Shown: piece by piece, positions 39,205 to 46,865 of the stretch | How the letters are laid out: each line of letters opens with the position of its first letter | How positions within the stretch are numbered: the first letter of the stretch is position 1 | From: Candidatus Nanoarchaeia archaeon | GTDB lineage: Archaea > Nanobdellota > Nanobdellia > Woesearchaeales > SKIA01 | Assembly (NCBI GenBank): GCA_028279685.1 | Contig: JANQNG010000077.1 | Span: 1 to 58,702 of the forward strand | Direction: 5' to 3' | Length of the DNA stretch: 58,702 bases | Notes under the pieces: generated by a model | Databases searched by the model: none | The model's input: only the letters and a program-made list of their open reading frames with translations | Told to the model about the DNA's origin: nothing | Translations under genes and position numbers: made by a program

Positions 39205-39494
39205 ATTATCCACTTTATAGATTGCGGCAAGGTTCTTTGGAGTGTAACCTATGCCGTAGTTTTTCTTTTACTATTTATAGTGACTATACTGAAGAGAGAA
39301 TTCTTATTATGATGGTTGGTCATCTTCGGGAAGCACACCCTTTGAGGTATAATGAACTCAAGGATAGCATAATTGATGACAATAATATTGTCAAGAAGGT
39401 TATGGAATCTATTGAGGAGGCTGAGGCTAACCTTGCTGACGAGGTTAGAAAATATAATAAAGAGGATGTAAGCGACACTAACGACAACAATTAG
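39201..39494 (+). CDS. C2H2-type zinc protein
   Basis: 97 residues: 'ECNLCRSFSFTIYSD ... MMVGHLREAH' is a C2H2 finger with a long insert. The C-terminal half is acidic and helical. ATG overlaps the Ku stop. Confidence 0.55.
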   Translation: MNYPLYRLRQGSLECNLCRSFSFTIYSDYTEERILIMMVGHLREAHPLRYNELKDSIIDDNNIVKKVMESIEEAEANLADEVRKYNKEDVSDTNDNN

Positions 39495-39504
39495 GTGATT
39501 ACGA

Positions 39505-40710
39505 GTGAGGGGAGAAAGTAAAAAACAAATTGCATTGAAAAAGAAAAGATTTTTTGGTTTTGCTGGAAAACTATTAAAGAAACATAACATTGAAACTGAT
39601 ATAATTGATCTGGAATCTCGGTTTGATTCCAGTCTAACTCTTTCTGAAAACAAAGATGCTTTGGAAAACTATTTGGAAAACAAAGGACTTGTTAAAGCTG
39701 AATCCGATTCCTTTGAAAAGATTGATGAAGAGATCAAGGAAGCTACGTTGGAACAGATGAACAAACACAATCAGGAAATAATGAAACAAGTCAAACCTGA
39801 TGTCGAAGGTTACTATGAACCTCTTGATCGAGCTATCAAGAAAATGGTTGAGGGATACAGCAACCTGATGTTTGTTAAAGGACGTGGAGGAATTGGCAAG
39901 ACCTTTATGCTCAAGTATTTTCTGACAAAACATGAACTTATCGAGGGACAGGACTACATCACTGTTGCAGGGGATATTTCAGAAGCCTATCTCTATGAAC
40001 TTCTTTACACAAACAATGGAAAGATTATTTGGTTCAAGGATGTCATGAGACTTCTCAAGAATCTCAGAAGCATTGACAACTTAAAGACTGCCTGTGAATC
40101 AGAAGAGAGCATGAGGATCATGACGAATTACACTTATTCTCACAAGAAAAGAAACATGCCTCAATCTTTTATTTTCACTGGCAAGATTATTTTTGATTAT
40201 AACGAAATTGTTAACATTAAATTCCAAGAAGATTTCAATGCTCTTATTTCTCGTGGAGATTTTATTGAGCTTGTGTTTAGCTTTGAAGACATGACTCAGA
40301 TAATGAGACTGATTGCAAAGAATGACAATGAAACAAAGGTCACTAATTTCTTGGTGGACAATTATGAGTTTATAGGTCACAACACTTTCAATCTGAGAAC
40401 TCAGAGTAAAGCTTTAAGGACTTACTTGTGGGCAGAAAAGACTAAAAGAATCTGGAAGGATGAAATTCTCAAGGAGTTGAGAATGAACCTTAGTCCTGTG
40501 CAATCTTTTCTATATCAATTTGTTGGGAAGAAAGCTATCAAGACCACTGAACTAAAGAAACTTTTGATCCGACATGGCCTTGTGCAAACGATCAGAACTG
40601 CTGAAAGAAGGATTGAGGAATGGTTATTGCTTGAGGAGATCCACAAGGTATCTTATGAAGGGAGAGATTTTCATGTTTCGCTTTTTCCAATTGATGAAAA
40701 AAATATCTAA
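39505..40710 (+). CDS. AAA+ ATPase with C-terminal winged helix
   Basis: 401 residues from GTG (GGTGAT upstream). Residues 1-95 are helical. Walker A is 'MFVKGRGGIGKTF' (122-134), the Walker B-like strand 'GKIIWFKDVMRLL' with D179, then 'FIFTGKIIFDYNEI' as sensor 1 strand (Asn). Related phage ATPases usually have 'hhFDDCD' at Walker B; here it is 'WFKDVM', so hydrolysis may be altered. The C-terminus (~330-395, KAIKTTELKKLLIRHGLV ... RRIEEWL) is a winged helix. Likely a replication or DNA-remodelling ATPase. Confidence 0.7.
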   Translation: MRGESKKQIALKKKRFFGFAGKLLKKHNIETDIIDLESRFDSSLTLSENKDALENYLENKGLVKAESDSFEKIDEEIKEATLEQMNKHNQEIMKQVKPDVEGYYEPLDRAIKKMVEGYSNLMFVKGRGGIGKTFMLKYFLTKHELIEGQDYITVAGDISEAYLYELLYTNNGKIIWFKDVMRLLKNLRSIDNLKTACESEESMRIMTNYTYSHKKRNMPQSFIFTGKIIFDYNEIVNIKFQEDFNALISRGDFIELVFSFEDMTQIMRLIAKNDNETKVTNFLVDNYEFIGHNTFNLRTQSKALRTYLWAEKTKRIWKDEILKELRMNLSPVQSFLYQFVGKKAIKTTELKKLLIRHGLVQTIRTAERRIEEWLLLEEIHKVSYEGRDFHVSLFPIDEKNI

Positions 40711-40840
40711 TATGTTTGACCCGTTCAAGCCTACAATACATACATTATTGGTTATTGAAGGGACAAAGAAACAATTGGAAAGGTTTCATGCGGAGGTTTT
40801 ATCACATGAAAAAGAAAAAAACTCTAAGAGCAACAGTTGA
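40673..40840 (+). CDS. Small unknown protein
   Basis: 55 residues from ATG 40673 (GGGAGAG upstream), overlapping the end of the ATPase gene by 38 bases. 'TIHTLLVIEGTKKQLERFHAEV' suggests a short alpha/beta unit like the first strand of the 'MH' proteins, but the match is too short to use. Confidence 0.4.
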   Translation: MFRFFQLMKKISNMFDPFKPTIHTLLVIEGTKKQLERFHAEVLSHEKEKNSKSNS

Positions 40841-40904
40841 TGAAGTTACTCCTATACTTCGAGACTTGAGAAAGAAAGCGAGTCTAAACGCTTTCTTCAA
40901 ATAA
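40806..40904 (+). CDS. 32-residue basic mini-protein
   Basis: MKKKKTLRATVDEVTP then 'ILRDLRKKASLNAFFK'. GGAGG stands nine bases upstream of the ATG. It could be a small RHH-like or nucleic acid-binding peptide. Confidence 0.4.
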   Translation: MKKKKTLRATVDEVTPILRDLRKKASLNAFFK

Positions 40905-40994
40905 TCTATCAGCTTGTCTTCTCTTTATTCTGTTTATGCAAGTTCCGTAACCACAATCATCCCTAGCACACTTACGACAATATTTCTTTTTCAT
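40884..40994 (-). CDS. 36-residue Cys-rich mini-protein
   Basis: MKKKYCRKCARDDCGYG then TCINRIKRRQ: C-x2-C-x4-C-x4-C, a probable zinc knuckle. It converges with and overlaps the plus-strand mini-gene by 21 bases. Its promoter would be the TATATATA around 41032. Confidence 0.4.
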   Translation of the reverse strand: MKKKYCRKCARDDCGYGTCINRIKRRQADRLFEESV

Positions 40995-41086
40995 TAATTT
41001 TTTGAAGACATGATTATTATTTGACCCGAATGGATATATATATTCAAACAGTTATTTGCTTATAGAGTATCAATCCATTTATTTTG
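40995..41086. promoter_or_regulatory. Divergent promoter region
   Basis: GGATATATATATTC at ~41031-41044 can serve as TATA box in both directions, ~40 bases from ATG 40994 (minus) and ATG 41087 (plus). 'TTTGACCCGA' beside it also occurs at ~49057. Confidence 0.45.
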
Positions 41087-41344
41087 ATGGATACTGAGAA
41101 AAAAATTGAGCTTATCAAAAAACTTCTTGATGTGTGTTCTAATTTAGGTATTGCCATTGAAACCGCTTCAACTAATGAAGCTAAAGCATGGGCAATCATT
41201 GGTATTGAACATAACAATCTTGTCGATGATTTACATAGAATGGCAAGAGTTGATTCTGATATTAAAGGGTTTCTTGAAAAAAAAATTAAGAATTATTTGA
41301 AGAGTTTGAACGAAAAAATTCCTGAACAAAGCTATATTGGATGA
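41087..41344 (+). CDS. Small helical protein
   Basis: 85 residues from ATG 41087, all-helical (IELIKKLLDVCSNLGIAIET, AWAIIGIEHNNLVDDL). No motif recognised. The ASCH gene starts within its stop codon (ATGA). Confidence 0.5.
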   Translation: MDTEKKIELIKKLLDVCSNLGIAIETASTNEAKAWAIIGIEHNNLVDDLHRMARVDSDIKGFLEKKIKNYLKSLNEKIPEQSYIG

Positions 41345-42033
41345 TTATGAAAGTGATTAGCTTCAGCGAACCCAGATTTGTAAGAGCAATTCTGGAAGGA
41401 AAGAAAACTCAAACAATTAGACCTCTGTTTCGGGAGAAACTAATTGAAGACCATAAAGTAATGGAAGGATTCTCCATTGGCGGAGCAGAACCAAAAACAA
41501 CAGGAAAGATGATGAAGGTACTGTTGAATAAAGAACCTCGTTTCAAAGTAGGAGAGAAAGCTAAACTAATGTTCAAGCAGAGAAGCACACCGAAGGATAG
41601 TTGGTTTTGTCTGGATTGCGGGAGCATACTCGAAGTAAAAAGACCTTTAACAAAAGATAGTGTGGGCGTTCCTATCATTAAAAGAGAGTATTGGTATTGC
41701 AAAAATCATGGTGAGAGAAACCCTCATACGAACGTCTTCCCCAAACACTTTGCCACTGTTAGAATAAATGATGTTTTTGAGATTGAGATGGGTGAAACCA
41801 GAAAAGGAAAATATCTTGGATTTGTACACAAAGAAGATGCATTAAAACACGCAAAATCACTTTTTAGGATGAACAACACTTATTGTTATAATGGAATCAT
41901 GACCGAGTTTGCCATAGCTGATGGATTTATACAACATAACAATCAAAGTCCCTGGGCAATGTTAGAATGGTTCCACAAACAATATAATCTAGATCAACCA
42001 AAAAGATTTGCAGTATATGGTTGGACGACATAA
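41341..42033 (+). CDS. ASCH-domain protein
   Basis: 230 residues. 'MKVISFSEPRFVRAILEGKKTQTIRP' is the typical ASCH start (RNA- or modified nucleoside-binding beta barrel). 'RFKVGEKAKLMFKQRS' and 'HFATVRINDVFEIEMG' follow. An inserted zinc ribbon ('CLDCGSILE', 'YWYCKNHGERNPH') lies between the strands. The 'MLEWFHKQYNL ... FAVYGW' ending is also usual. Possibly binds RNA or modified bases; converges on the sigma-like gene. Confidence 0.75.
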   Translation: MIMKVISFSEPRFVRAILEGKKTQTIRPLFREKLIEDHKVMEGFSIGGAEPKTTGKMMKVLLNKEPRFKVGEKAKLMFKQRSTPKDSWFCLDCGSILEVKRPLTKDSVGVPIIKREYWYCKNHGERNPHTNVFPKHFATVRINDVFEIEMGETRKGKYLGFVHKEDALKHAKSLFRMNNTYCYNGIMTEFAIADGFIQHNNQSPWAMLEWFHKQYNLDQPKRFAVYGWTT

Positions 42034-42567
42034 CTAGATTATATCCCACTCGTATAATTTTCTTAGATATCTATTGACTACAATCCTTACCCCGCTTGCG
42101 TGCAGTCCCACAAATCTTGCTATCTCTGATTTTTTCATTCCATCAAAATATAATTCCATTATGTCTCTGTAGGGTTTATGATTTATTCTTTTTAACAGTG
42201 GTTCTATTATCTCTTTTGGGTCTTTCTCTTCTAAATCTTTGGTGGGAAGTATATCTATCCAGCGTACTCCACTGCTATTAATATCATCCTCTAATCCCAG
42301 AGGGTGTTCTCTTAGTAGATGACCGTCTCCTTTTTTGTGACGGTATCTTCTGACATAACAGATCATTGCATTTCTGATAATAACTGAAGCATAGTGTCTA
42401 GTATCTCCTTTGTTTGGATCAAACTCATCTCTTTTCTGAATGAGTTTCAAGTAAGCTTCTTGACATAGATCATTAAAGTCTACTCCATACTTTTTTGATA
42501 ATTTGTGTGCTGATCTTCTAATTAAATCCTCGTACTCTGTTATTTCCCCATTGTCACCAAAAACCAT
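42034..42567 (-). CDS. Sigma-70-like transcription factor
   Basis: 177 residues from ATG 42567 (AAAGGTC six bases upstream; a GTG at 42603 is an alternative). Region 2: 'EDLIRRSAHKLSKKYG', 'DFNDLCQEAYLKLIQKRDEF', 'DPNKG' and 'YASVIIRNAMICYVRRYRH' follow sigma 2.1-2.4. Region 4: 'YRDIMELYFDGMKKSEIARF' and 'VGLHASGVRIVVNRYLRKL', a complete helix-turn-helix. Between them is an acidic linker. Archaeal RNA polymerase does not use sigma factors, so this may be a repurposed DNA-binding activator. It lies next to the TerS-like gene. Confidence 0.75.
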   Translation of the reverse strand: MVFGDNGEITEYEDLIRRSAHKLSKKYGVDFNDLCQEAYLKLIQKRDEFDPNKGDTRHYASVIIRNAMICYVRRYRHKKGDGHLLREHPLGLEDDINSSGVRWIDILPTKDLEEKDPKEIIEPLLKRINHKPYRDIMELYFDGMKKSEIARFVGLHASGVRIVVNRYLRKLYEWDII

Positions 42568-42592
42568 TTCTGACCTTTCCCTGGATGATCGC

Positions 42593-43153
42593 TTAGACTG
42601 CACCTTTTGGCTCTTTATAGATTTTTATGTAACCCAGCTGTTCAAGTTTAACTAAATACTTATTTACTTCTATCCCCATTTGAACGGAATTTGTGAAGAT
42701 TTGTTGCTTGACTTCTTTTGTTCCCGTTTCTATCATTCCTAATACTTTTGCTTGATATTCTAGCTGCCTTCTTATTGCATCCGCAACTTTGATAAGCTTG
42801 TCAATTTTGATGAGTTCTTTAAGACCCAAAGTTGTGAAGTCTTTGTTTGCAAGAGATTGTTCCATGCGCTCCATTAAAGAATTAAGCATCGTGTTTGTTG
42901 TCTGGAGTTGTTGAACCGAATTTATCCATTCTTGCTCTCTTTTTTCTGAGAGTTTCTTATCTTCTGTAATCATATCATTAGTCAGAATGTTTTCTCTGTC
43001 AAGCCAATTCTTAATTGTCATCCAGGAAAGAGAATGTCCCTGAGCTTTTAGTTGTTTGGAGATGTTTTTGTATCCTAGTCCAGTATCTCTCATCCCCCTA
43101 ATCTCCTGCTCGAGTCCTAGTTTCTCTATTAAAGGTTTTTTCTTTCTCATCAA
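42593..43153 (-). CDS. TerS-like helix-turn-helix protein
   Basis: 186 residues. An N-terminal HTH (LEQEIRGMRDTGLGYKNIS, 'KQLKAQGHSLSWMTIKNWLD') precedes a long helical region (~65-150) and a small C-terminal beta part (LEQLGYIKIYKEPKG). HTH plus oligomerising helices is the small terminase layout, but terL is 17 kb away, so a transcription factor is the alternative. AATTTAAGT lies ~25 bases before the ATG, a leaderless-type promoter. Confidence 0.5.
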   Translation of the reverse strand: MMRKKKPLIEKLGLEQEIRGMRDTGLGYKNISKQLKAQGHSLSWMTIKNWLDRENILTNDMITEDKKLSEKREQEWINSVQQLQTTNTMLNSLMERMEQSLANKDFTTLGLKELIKIDKLIKVADAIRRQLEYQAKVLGMIETGTKEVKQQIFTNSVQMGIEVNKYLVKLEQLGYIKIYKEPKGAV

Positions 43154-43180
43154 TTTGATATTTGTTTGAACCCACTTAAA

Positions 43181-43516
43181 TTATTTCACCTTTTGTTCAA
43201 TTCTTTTTAATCTTCCAATAATCTCTACTATCTGTGGATCTCTTGAGTTTGCCCATCTTTGCTCCTGTTGAACCATTTTTAATTTCTTATCAAGCACAGT
43301 TCCAACCACAAGACCTGTCACAATATATCCTGCAATTGCAATTGGAGCTAAAGTAAGAAAAGAATCCGCATATTGAGGAAAGTAAAGTTTTATGAAGTTC
43401 AGAACATGCAAAGCTCCACTAACATTGATTATGTTCTTTATGAATCCTACCTGTCCTTCTCCAAGTCCATAGATATTTTTGAAATGAATGAATTTCTGAG
43501 TTAAATTGAATCTCAT
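43181..43516 (-). CDS. Membrane protein, unknown
   Basis: 111 residues. Hydrophobic segments at ~28-45 (INVSGALHVLNFIKLYF) and ~55-75 (LAPIAIAGYIVTGLVVGTVL), then a charged helix. AATTTAAGGG lies ~30 bases before the ATG as a TATA-like box. Function unknown; a holin-like or membrane-associated replication role cannot be told apart. Confidence 0.5.
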   Translation of the reverse strand: MRFNLTQKFIHFKNIYGLGEGQVGFIKNIINVSGALHVLNFIKLYFPQYADSFLTLAPIAIAGYIVTGLVVGTVLDKKLKMVQQEQRWANSRDPQIVEIIGRLKRIEQKVK

Positions 43517-43530
43517 TTGTTCACAATGTC

Positions 43531-43746
43531 TTATTGTTTAGACACCCTTAAATTTGCTAACTCAGAATCTAAAATTCCTCTGCAGCAAATACATACATTT
43601 CCCCATTTAGTTGGAAACAACGCATTCTCTCCTATGTGATAATTCTCTTTGACTCCATAGTCTGCAAATTTTGATTCTTGTTTAACTTCCTCTACAGTTC
43701 TTTTGCAGATCCAACATCTAGCACCCTGCTTTCTGAACATTTTCAT
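43531..43746 (-). CDS. Zinc-ribbon protein
   Basis: 71 residues: 'RCWICKRTVEEV' and 'VCICCRGIL' as two CxxC knuckles ~40 residues apart. Start overlaps the upstream stop (ATGA). Confidence 0.5.
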   Translation of the reverse strand: MKMFRKQGARCWICKRTVEEVKQESKFADYGVKENYHIGENALFPTKWGNVCICCRGILDSELANLRVSKQ

Positions 43747-43895
43747 TTGGAATCCTCCACTTTCTTTAAAATATCTAAAACCTCTTCTTTCAACTTTTCT
43801 ATTCCTATTTGAGGATGATTTATCTCGGCTTCAACTTTTGACAAGACCTGTCCATCCCTATCGAGGTTTGCTTTTGTTATTCTTATTGATGACAT
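43743..43895 (-). CDS. 50-residue helical mini-protein
   Basis: MSSIRITKANLDRDG then 'QVLSKVEAEINHPQ' and 'KLKEEVLDILKKVEDSK'. GGAG sits 7 bases before the ATG at 43895; another ATG is two codons upstream. The start lies inside the upstream gene in a different frame. Confidence 0.45.
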   Translation of the reverse strand: MSSIRITKANLDRDGQVLSKVEAEINHPQIGIEKLKEEVLDILKKVEDSK

Positions 43896-44295
43896 TAACA
43901 TTCTCCTTTTGAATCACACTTTGCTTACTGATTGGATTGTCGCTTAAGAAGAGTTTGCCGAGTTCTTTGATTTCTTTTATGATGGGTCTATTGTAAGAGC
44001 CCGTCCCTTTGCTACCTACAACATAGGATGGAACTAATGCAGTTGAACCTTCTTTTACAAAATTTCTGTAATCTTCTTCCCGTATTGAAACATCACATAC
44101 AATTTTGATCTGATCATCTTCTTCTATTTTTCTAAAATTGTTTGCATGTCCCACTGCCCAAGTTGAACCTGATCCTTTGAGCACTACCTTTGATTTAGGA
44201 AGCTTAAAACTTTCTATTGCCTGTCTTGTGATTATCTCTGTACTAAAATTTCCTGATGATAGGAATGTCTGGTTTTTGATTAATAACATCTTCAA
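43858..44295 (-). CDS. Unknown protein, beta-rich
   Basis: 145 residues from TTG 44295 (GGAGG eight bases upstream); ATG two codons later is the alternative. Strands 'SKVVLKGSGSTWAVGHANNF', 'DQIKIVCDVSIREEDY' and 'TALVPSYVVGSKGTG' recall the small beta fold of prohead-protease relatives. Nearby genes are for nucleic-acid metabolism, however. Function unknown. Confidence 0.45.
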   Translation of the reverse strand: MKMLLIKNQTFLSSGNFSTEIITRQAIESFKLPKSKVVLKGSGSTWAVGHANNFRKIEEDDQIKIVCDVSIREEDYRNFVKEGSTALVPSYVVGSKGTGSYNRPIIKEIKELGKLFLSDNPISKQSVIQKENVNVINKNNKSKPR

Positions 44296-44704
44296 TCTTA
44301 CCGCCTCCTTTGAGTTTATCTAGGATGTGACCAGCCTTGCTTCTTTCTCTTCTGATCCAGGATAATTTTGCACCTGAACTTTTCAATAGCTTCTGTGCTT
44401 TGTTGCATAGAGGCTGTAAGTGCTCCTTATTTATTTTCCATTCGCCCTTGACCTGATTAACCACAAGCTGACTGTCTGTCATTATGTGATCGCCTTTTCT
44501 TGCTAGTTTGAGCGCATGGATAACTGCCCGGTATTCCATTTCGTTATTGGTTTTGTTCTCTTTAGTCTCAAAGACTATTGGAGAATCTATACCTTCTAAC
44601 ACTACACAATACCTGGAAACTTCTCCGTTGTATCCTGCACCATCAGCAAATATTCGTATGCCTGCTACAGATTCCTGTTTCCACTGGTGAATTCTCATAA
44701 CCAT
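44243..44704 (-). CDS. rnhA: Ribonuclease HI
   Basis: 153 residues. The RNase H fold residues are present: D21 in 'IFADGAGYNG', E57 in 'NNEMEYRAVIHAL', D77 in 'IMTDSQLVVNQVKG', and a final H/D region (RSKAGHILDK). It cleaves RNA in RNA-DNA hybrids, for example primers or R-loops during replication. Start is coupled to the PC4-like gene (TAATG). Confidence 0.85.
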   Translation of the reverse strand: MVMRIHQWKQESVAGIRIFADGAGYNGEVSRYCVVLEGIDSPIVFETKENKTNNEMEYRAVIHALKLARKGDHIMTDSQLVVNQVKGEWKINKEHLQPLCNKAQKLLKSSGAKLSWIRRERSKAGHILDKLKGGGKIEDVINQKPDIPIIRKF

Positions 44705-44949
44705 TAAAGTGAATCTAATGATTCTTTAACAAATTTGACTGTTTCGAGTGGAATGGCTATTGATTTCCTGAATCTCTTTTCGCCATCCGGTGCATAGAAA
44801 CCTCTTGAGACTGATATGAATTCGTTCTGACCATCTTTGGTGATGGCTTTCTTTTTTGCGATCTCAAGGAAGTTATTCTTGCCGAACTTATGTTCTTTTG
44901 ATTTGCCAACAGTTTCAAATTTTACGTCACTCTTTCTTTCTTCCGACAT
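44704..44949 (-). CDS. PC4-like DNA-binding protein
   Basis: 81 residues. 'EFISVSRGFYAPDGEKRFRKSIAIPLETVKFVKESL' has the strand-turn-strand then helix layout of PC4/whirly-type ssDNA-binding proteins ('v.i.r.y...dge..p.kkGisl...e...l'). The N-terminal half is charged. It sits between RNase HI and a recombination-type cassette, which suits a role in replication or transcription. Confidence 0.55.
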   Translation of the reverse strand: MSEERKSDVKFETVGKSKEHKFGKNNFLEIAKKKAITKDGQNEFISVSRGFYAPDGEKRFRKSIAIPLETVKFVKESLDSL

Positions 44950-45502
44950 GATTTTCCTCCTGTTTTAAATTGTGAATCTCTGCTTGTTTCTGTGATTCTT
45001 TGATTAAGTTTTTGACCATGACTCCAAGACTTTTATCATCAACCCCTTTAATTCCTGCAAGGGATAATGTGAATGCAAATGGGAAATGATTGTGTCTGAA
45101 ATCTCTGACTATTCTGAACTCAACTAGACTGTCTTTGTTTGTCCATAATTTATTTGTTTTTACTAAAAAGCCTTCTGACTTGTATGCTCCTTCAGAAAGT
45201 TTTTCTTCGTATCTTTTTTTGTTTGTTTCTGTTTCGAGAATGAATCTCTCTGTCAAGCAAACAAAGTCCCTTACTCTTCTTGTTTCTAATTCATAGGCTT
45301 CCATAACCCAAGCATGACCAGCTACTTGACATTTATGAGCTTGTTCCAAATTCATTCCTTCATGATCCCAGGAGTTTGCTTTGGAGAACTTTGGATCATT
45401 CAGACCTGGTTTTTGATAGCTAGGTCTGTATGCTCCTGTTGGTGTCCTGAACCAGTTCCAGGCTTCGACTTCTTCTCTAGTTAGATTTCTTTTGAGGCTC
45501 AT
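44927..45502 (-). CDS. Unknown replication/recombination-region protein
   Basis: 191 residues. N-terminal 'EEVEAWNWFRTPTGAYRPSY', a central 'QAHKCQVAGHAWVMEAYELE' helix and 'VEFRIVRDFRHNHFPFAFTLSLAGIKG' strands. No family recognised. Flanking genes (Cas4-like nuclease, PC4-like, RNase HI) suggest DNA metabolism. Start overlaps the upstream mini-gene by four bases. Confidence 0.5.
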   Translation of the reverse strand: MSLKRNLTREEVEAWNWFRTPTGAYRPSYQKPGLNDPKFSKANSWDHEGMNLEQAHKCQVAGHAWVMEAYELETRRVRDFVCLTERFILETETNKKRYEEKLSEGAYKSEGFLVKTNKLWTNKDSLVEFRIVRDFRHNHFPFAFTLSLAGIKGVDDKSLGVMVKNLIKESQKQAEIHNLKQEENHVGRKKE

Positions 45503-45630
45503 TTGAACGCTCCTAATTTCTTTTGGTTGATTTCAGGTGGAGTCCATCCACACACATTACATAATTGTGCCTTGACACTATAATCCCTGCTGTAACACTT
45601 TCCGCATTCTCTACGTTTTCCTTGACTCAT
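45499..45630 (-). CDS. 43-residue zinc-ribbon mini-protein
   Basis: MSQGKRRECGKCYSRDY then 'AQLCNVCGWTPPE': two CxxC knuckles, a complete zinc ribbon. It overlaps the Cas4-like stop and the next start, so it is firmly part of the operon though very short. Confidence 0.55.
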   Translation of the reverse strand: MSQGKRRECGKCYSRDYSVKAQLCNVCGWTPPEINQKKLGAFK

Positions 45631-46226
45631 TTTGAACCTCCCAAGCAGACATTGGCAAATTCACAATAATTACAAATCCAGCCTGTGTTCCGTTTAGGTA
45701 ACTCTTTATTCTCTAGGAATTTCTCCAGGACAGCTACCTTTTTATCGAACTCTTCCCCAATCTTTGCCATGCTCCTGAGAAACACTTCATAGAGTTTGAT
45801 TGCTGGTTTGGACACATCTATGTAAAGAATGTATGCTTTGTCGACCTTGTTTCCCATCTTGGAAAGCATGTATGCATAGAACTCTACCTGTTTCTTGTGA
45901 TGATTATAAGGTTGGGTTGGGATCTCCCTGCAGGTTTTCTTTTCTATTATTGTTCCTGTTGCTGGATCATACTCGTCAACTGAGCCAACAACTCCGTTCC
46001 ACTTGACATCTTTCTCAGCCTCACTGAAAATAGGAGTCTTGTGTATTGCCCTGCCTATCCAGAAAGTCATTGCTGTTTTGAAGTTGAAGTATTGACTTGG
46101 AGAGAGCTTTGAATAAGCTGCCTTCCTTTGGCAATCATAAACCAGATCACTCACATGAATCTTGGAGTCATCTCTTGGTTCTTTGTCGCTTGCTATTGCC
46201 TGGTAAACTTTTTCTTGAACGTTCAT
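45627..46226 (-). CDS. Cas4/RecB-like Fe-S nuclease
   Basis: 199 residues from ATG 46226 (GGGGGG upstream; the frame extends to 46286 without support). PD-(D/E)XK core: H62, D84 in 'GSVDEYDP', E95 and K97 in 'IIEKKT', Q113 in 'HHKKQVEFYAYML'. Four Fe-S cysteines: C32 in 'VYDCQRKA' and C185/C188/C194 in 'ICNYCEFANVC'. This is the Cas4-type 5' exonuclease family found in archaeal viruses. No CRISPR array is present, so recombination or replication end processing is more likely than spacer acquisition. Confidence 0.85.
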   Translation of the reverse strand: MNVQEKVYQAIASDKEPRDDSKIHVSDLVYDCQRKAAYSKLSPSQYFNFKTAMTFWIGRAIHKTPIFSEAEKDVKWNGVVGSVDEYDPATGTIIEKKTCREIPTQPYNHHKKQVEFYAYMLSKMGNKVDKAYILYIDVSKPAIKLYEVFLRSMAKIGEEFDKKVAVLEKFLENKELPKRNTGWICNYCEFANVCLGGSK

Positions 46227-46395
46227 TAGATCCCCCCAATAGTTTATTTGGAACACTAAATCTGACTTCATAAAAACACTGACCATCTTTCAGATATATA
46301 GAAACATTAGAATTTTTGATTCCATTAGCCCAAAATATTTTACTTAACATCTCCAAATCCATTCCTGAATCAACAACCAAACACATCTCTATCAT
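46168..46395 (-). CDS. Small unknown protein
   Basis: 75 residues with a strong GGAGGAG site before the ATG. 'VSIYLKDGQCFYEVRFSVP' forms a strand pair. The C-terminal ~20 residues are basic and overlap the nuclease start in another frame. Confidence 0.45.
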   Translation of the reverse strand: MIEMCLVVDSGMDLEMLSKIFWANGIKNSNVSIYLKDGQCFYEVRFSVPNKLLGGSNERSRKSLPGNSKRQRTKR

Positions 46396-46396
46396 T

Positions 46397-46459
46397 TTAT
46401 CTCCTCCATTTTGAACGGTGCTTTAGCCTTCTTAGTGCCATCTTGTCACCTTTATCCAT
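46397..46459 (-). CDS. 20-residue basic peptide frame
   Basis: MDKGDKMALRRLKHRSKWRR. It bridges two genes with overlaps and its last codons contain the ribosome-binding site of the next gene. It may be a coupling leader rather than a functional peptide. Confidence 0.25.
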   Translation of the reverse strand: MDKGDKMALRRLKHRSKWRR

Positions 46460-46865
46460 AAACACCACCCTCCGAAGGTCTGTTAGACCATTTTGTTTCA
46501 GAATAGGCAATTCTGCAGTTTTCTAAACCTAGACCTGCAACATGGCAAAGGATACTTTTTTCATGGATTGTGCGTGTCATTCCTGTTCTACCTTTTAGGT
46601 AAAGTGCTGGAACAAATACCTTATACATGGAATCTCCAATCAGAGCCATAACCTGGACTATCTTTTTGTCCTTGGTTACTACCCAATCATCTTGTTTGAA
46701 TCTATGAGATAGATCTACAATCTTCTGTTCAATGTCCCAAGGATCAATTTTTTGAGAATATAATTTGTCTATTTTCTTTTCGATGGTTCTGTTTTTTCTT
46801 TTGACTTCTCTTAACTCTTTTCTGAGCTTCTTCAATTTTTCTTTTTTTGGATTTTTTATTGCCAT
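46452..46865 (-). CDS. Coiled-coil protein with SH3-like C-terminus
   Basis: 137 residues from ATG 46865. An N-terminal basic coiled coil (KLKKLRKELREVKRKNRTIE) is followed by a ~70-residue beta part (DDWVVTKDKKIVQVMALIGD, 'MYKVFVPALYLKGRTG'). Two cysteines near the end. Overlaps the upstream gene by ten bases. Function unknown. Confidence 0.5.
   Translation of the reverse strand: MAIKNPKKEKLKKLRKELREVKRKNRTIEKKIDKLYSQKIDPWDIEQKIVDLSHRFKQDDWVVTKDKKIVQVMALIGDSMYKVFVPALYLKGRTGMTRTIHEKSILCHVAGLGLENCRIAYSETKWSNRPSEGGVYG

Noticed and set aside
40673-40840. Sixth member of the 'MH' paralogue family
   Set aside because: Only a short 'TIHTLLVIEG' strand is reminiscent; the diagnostic central and terminal motifs are missing.
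45627-46226. Cas4-like gene as evidence of a viral CRISPR system
   Set aside because: No array, Cas1, Cas2 or effector is present; stand-alone Cas4-like nucleases are common in archaeal viruses.
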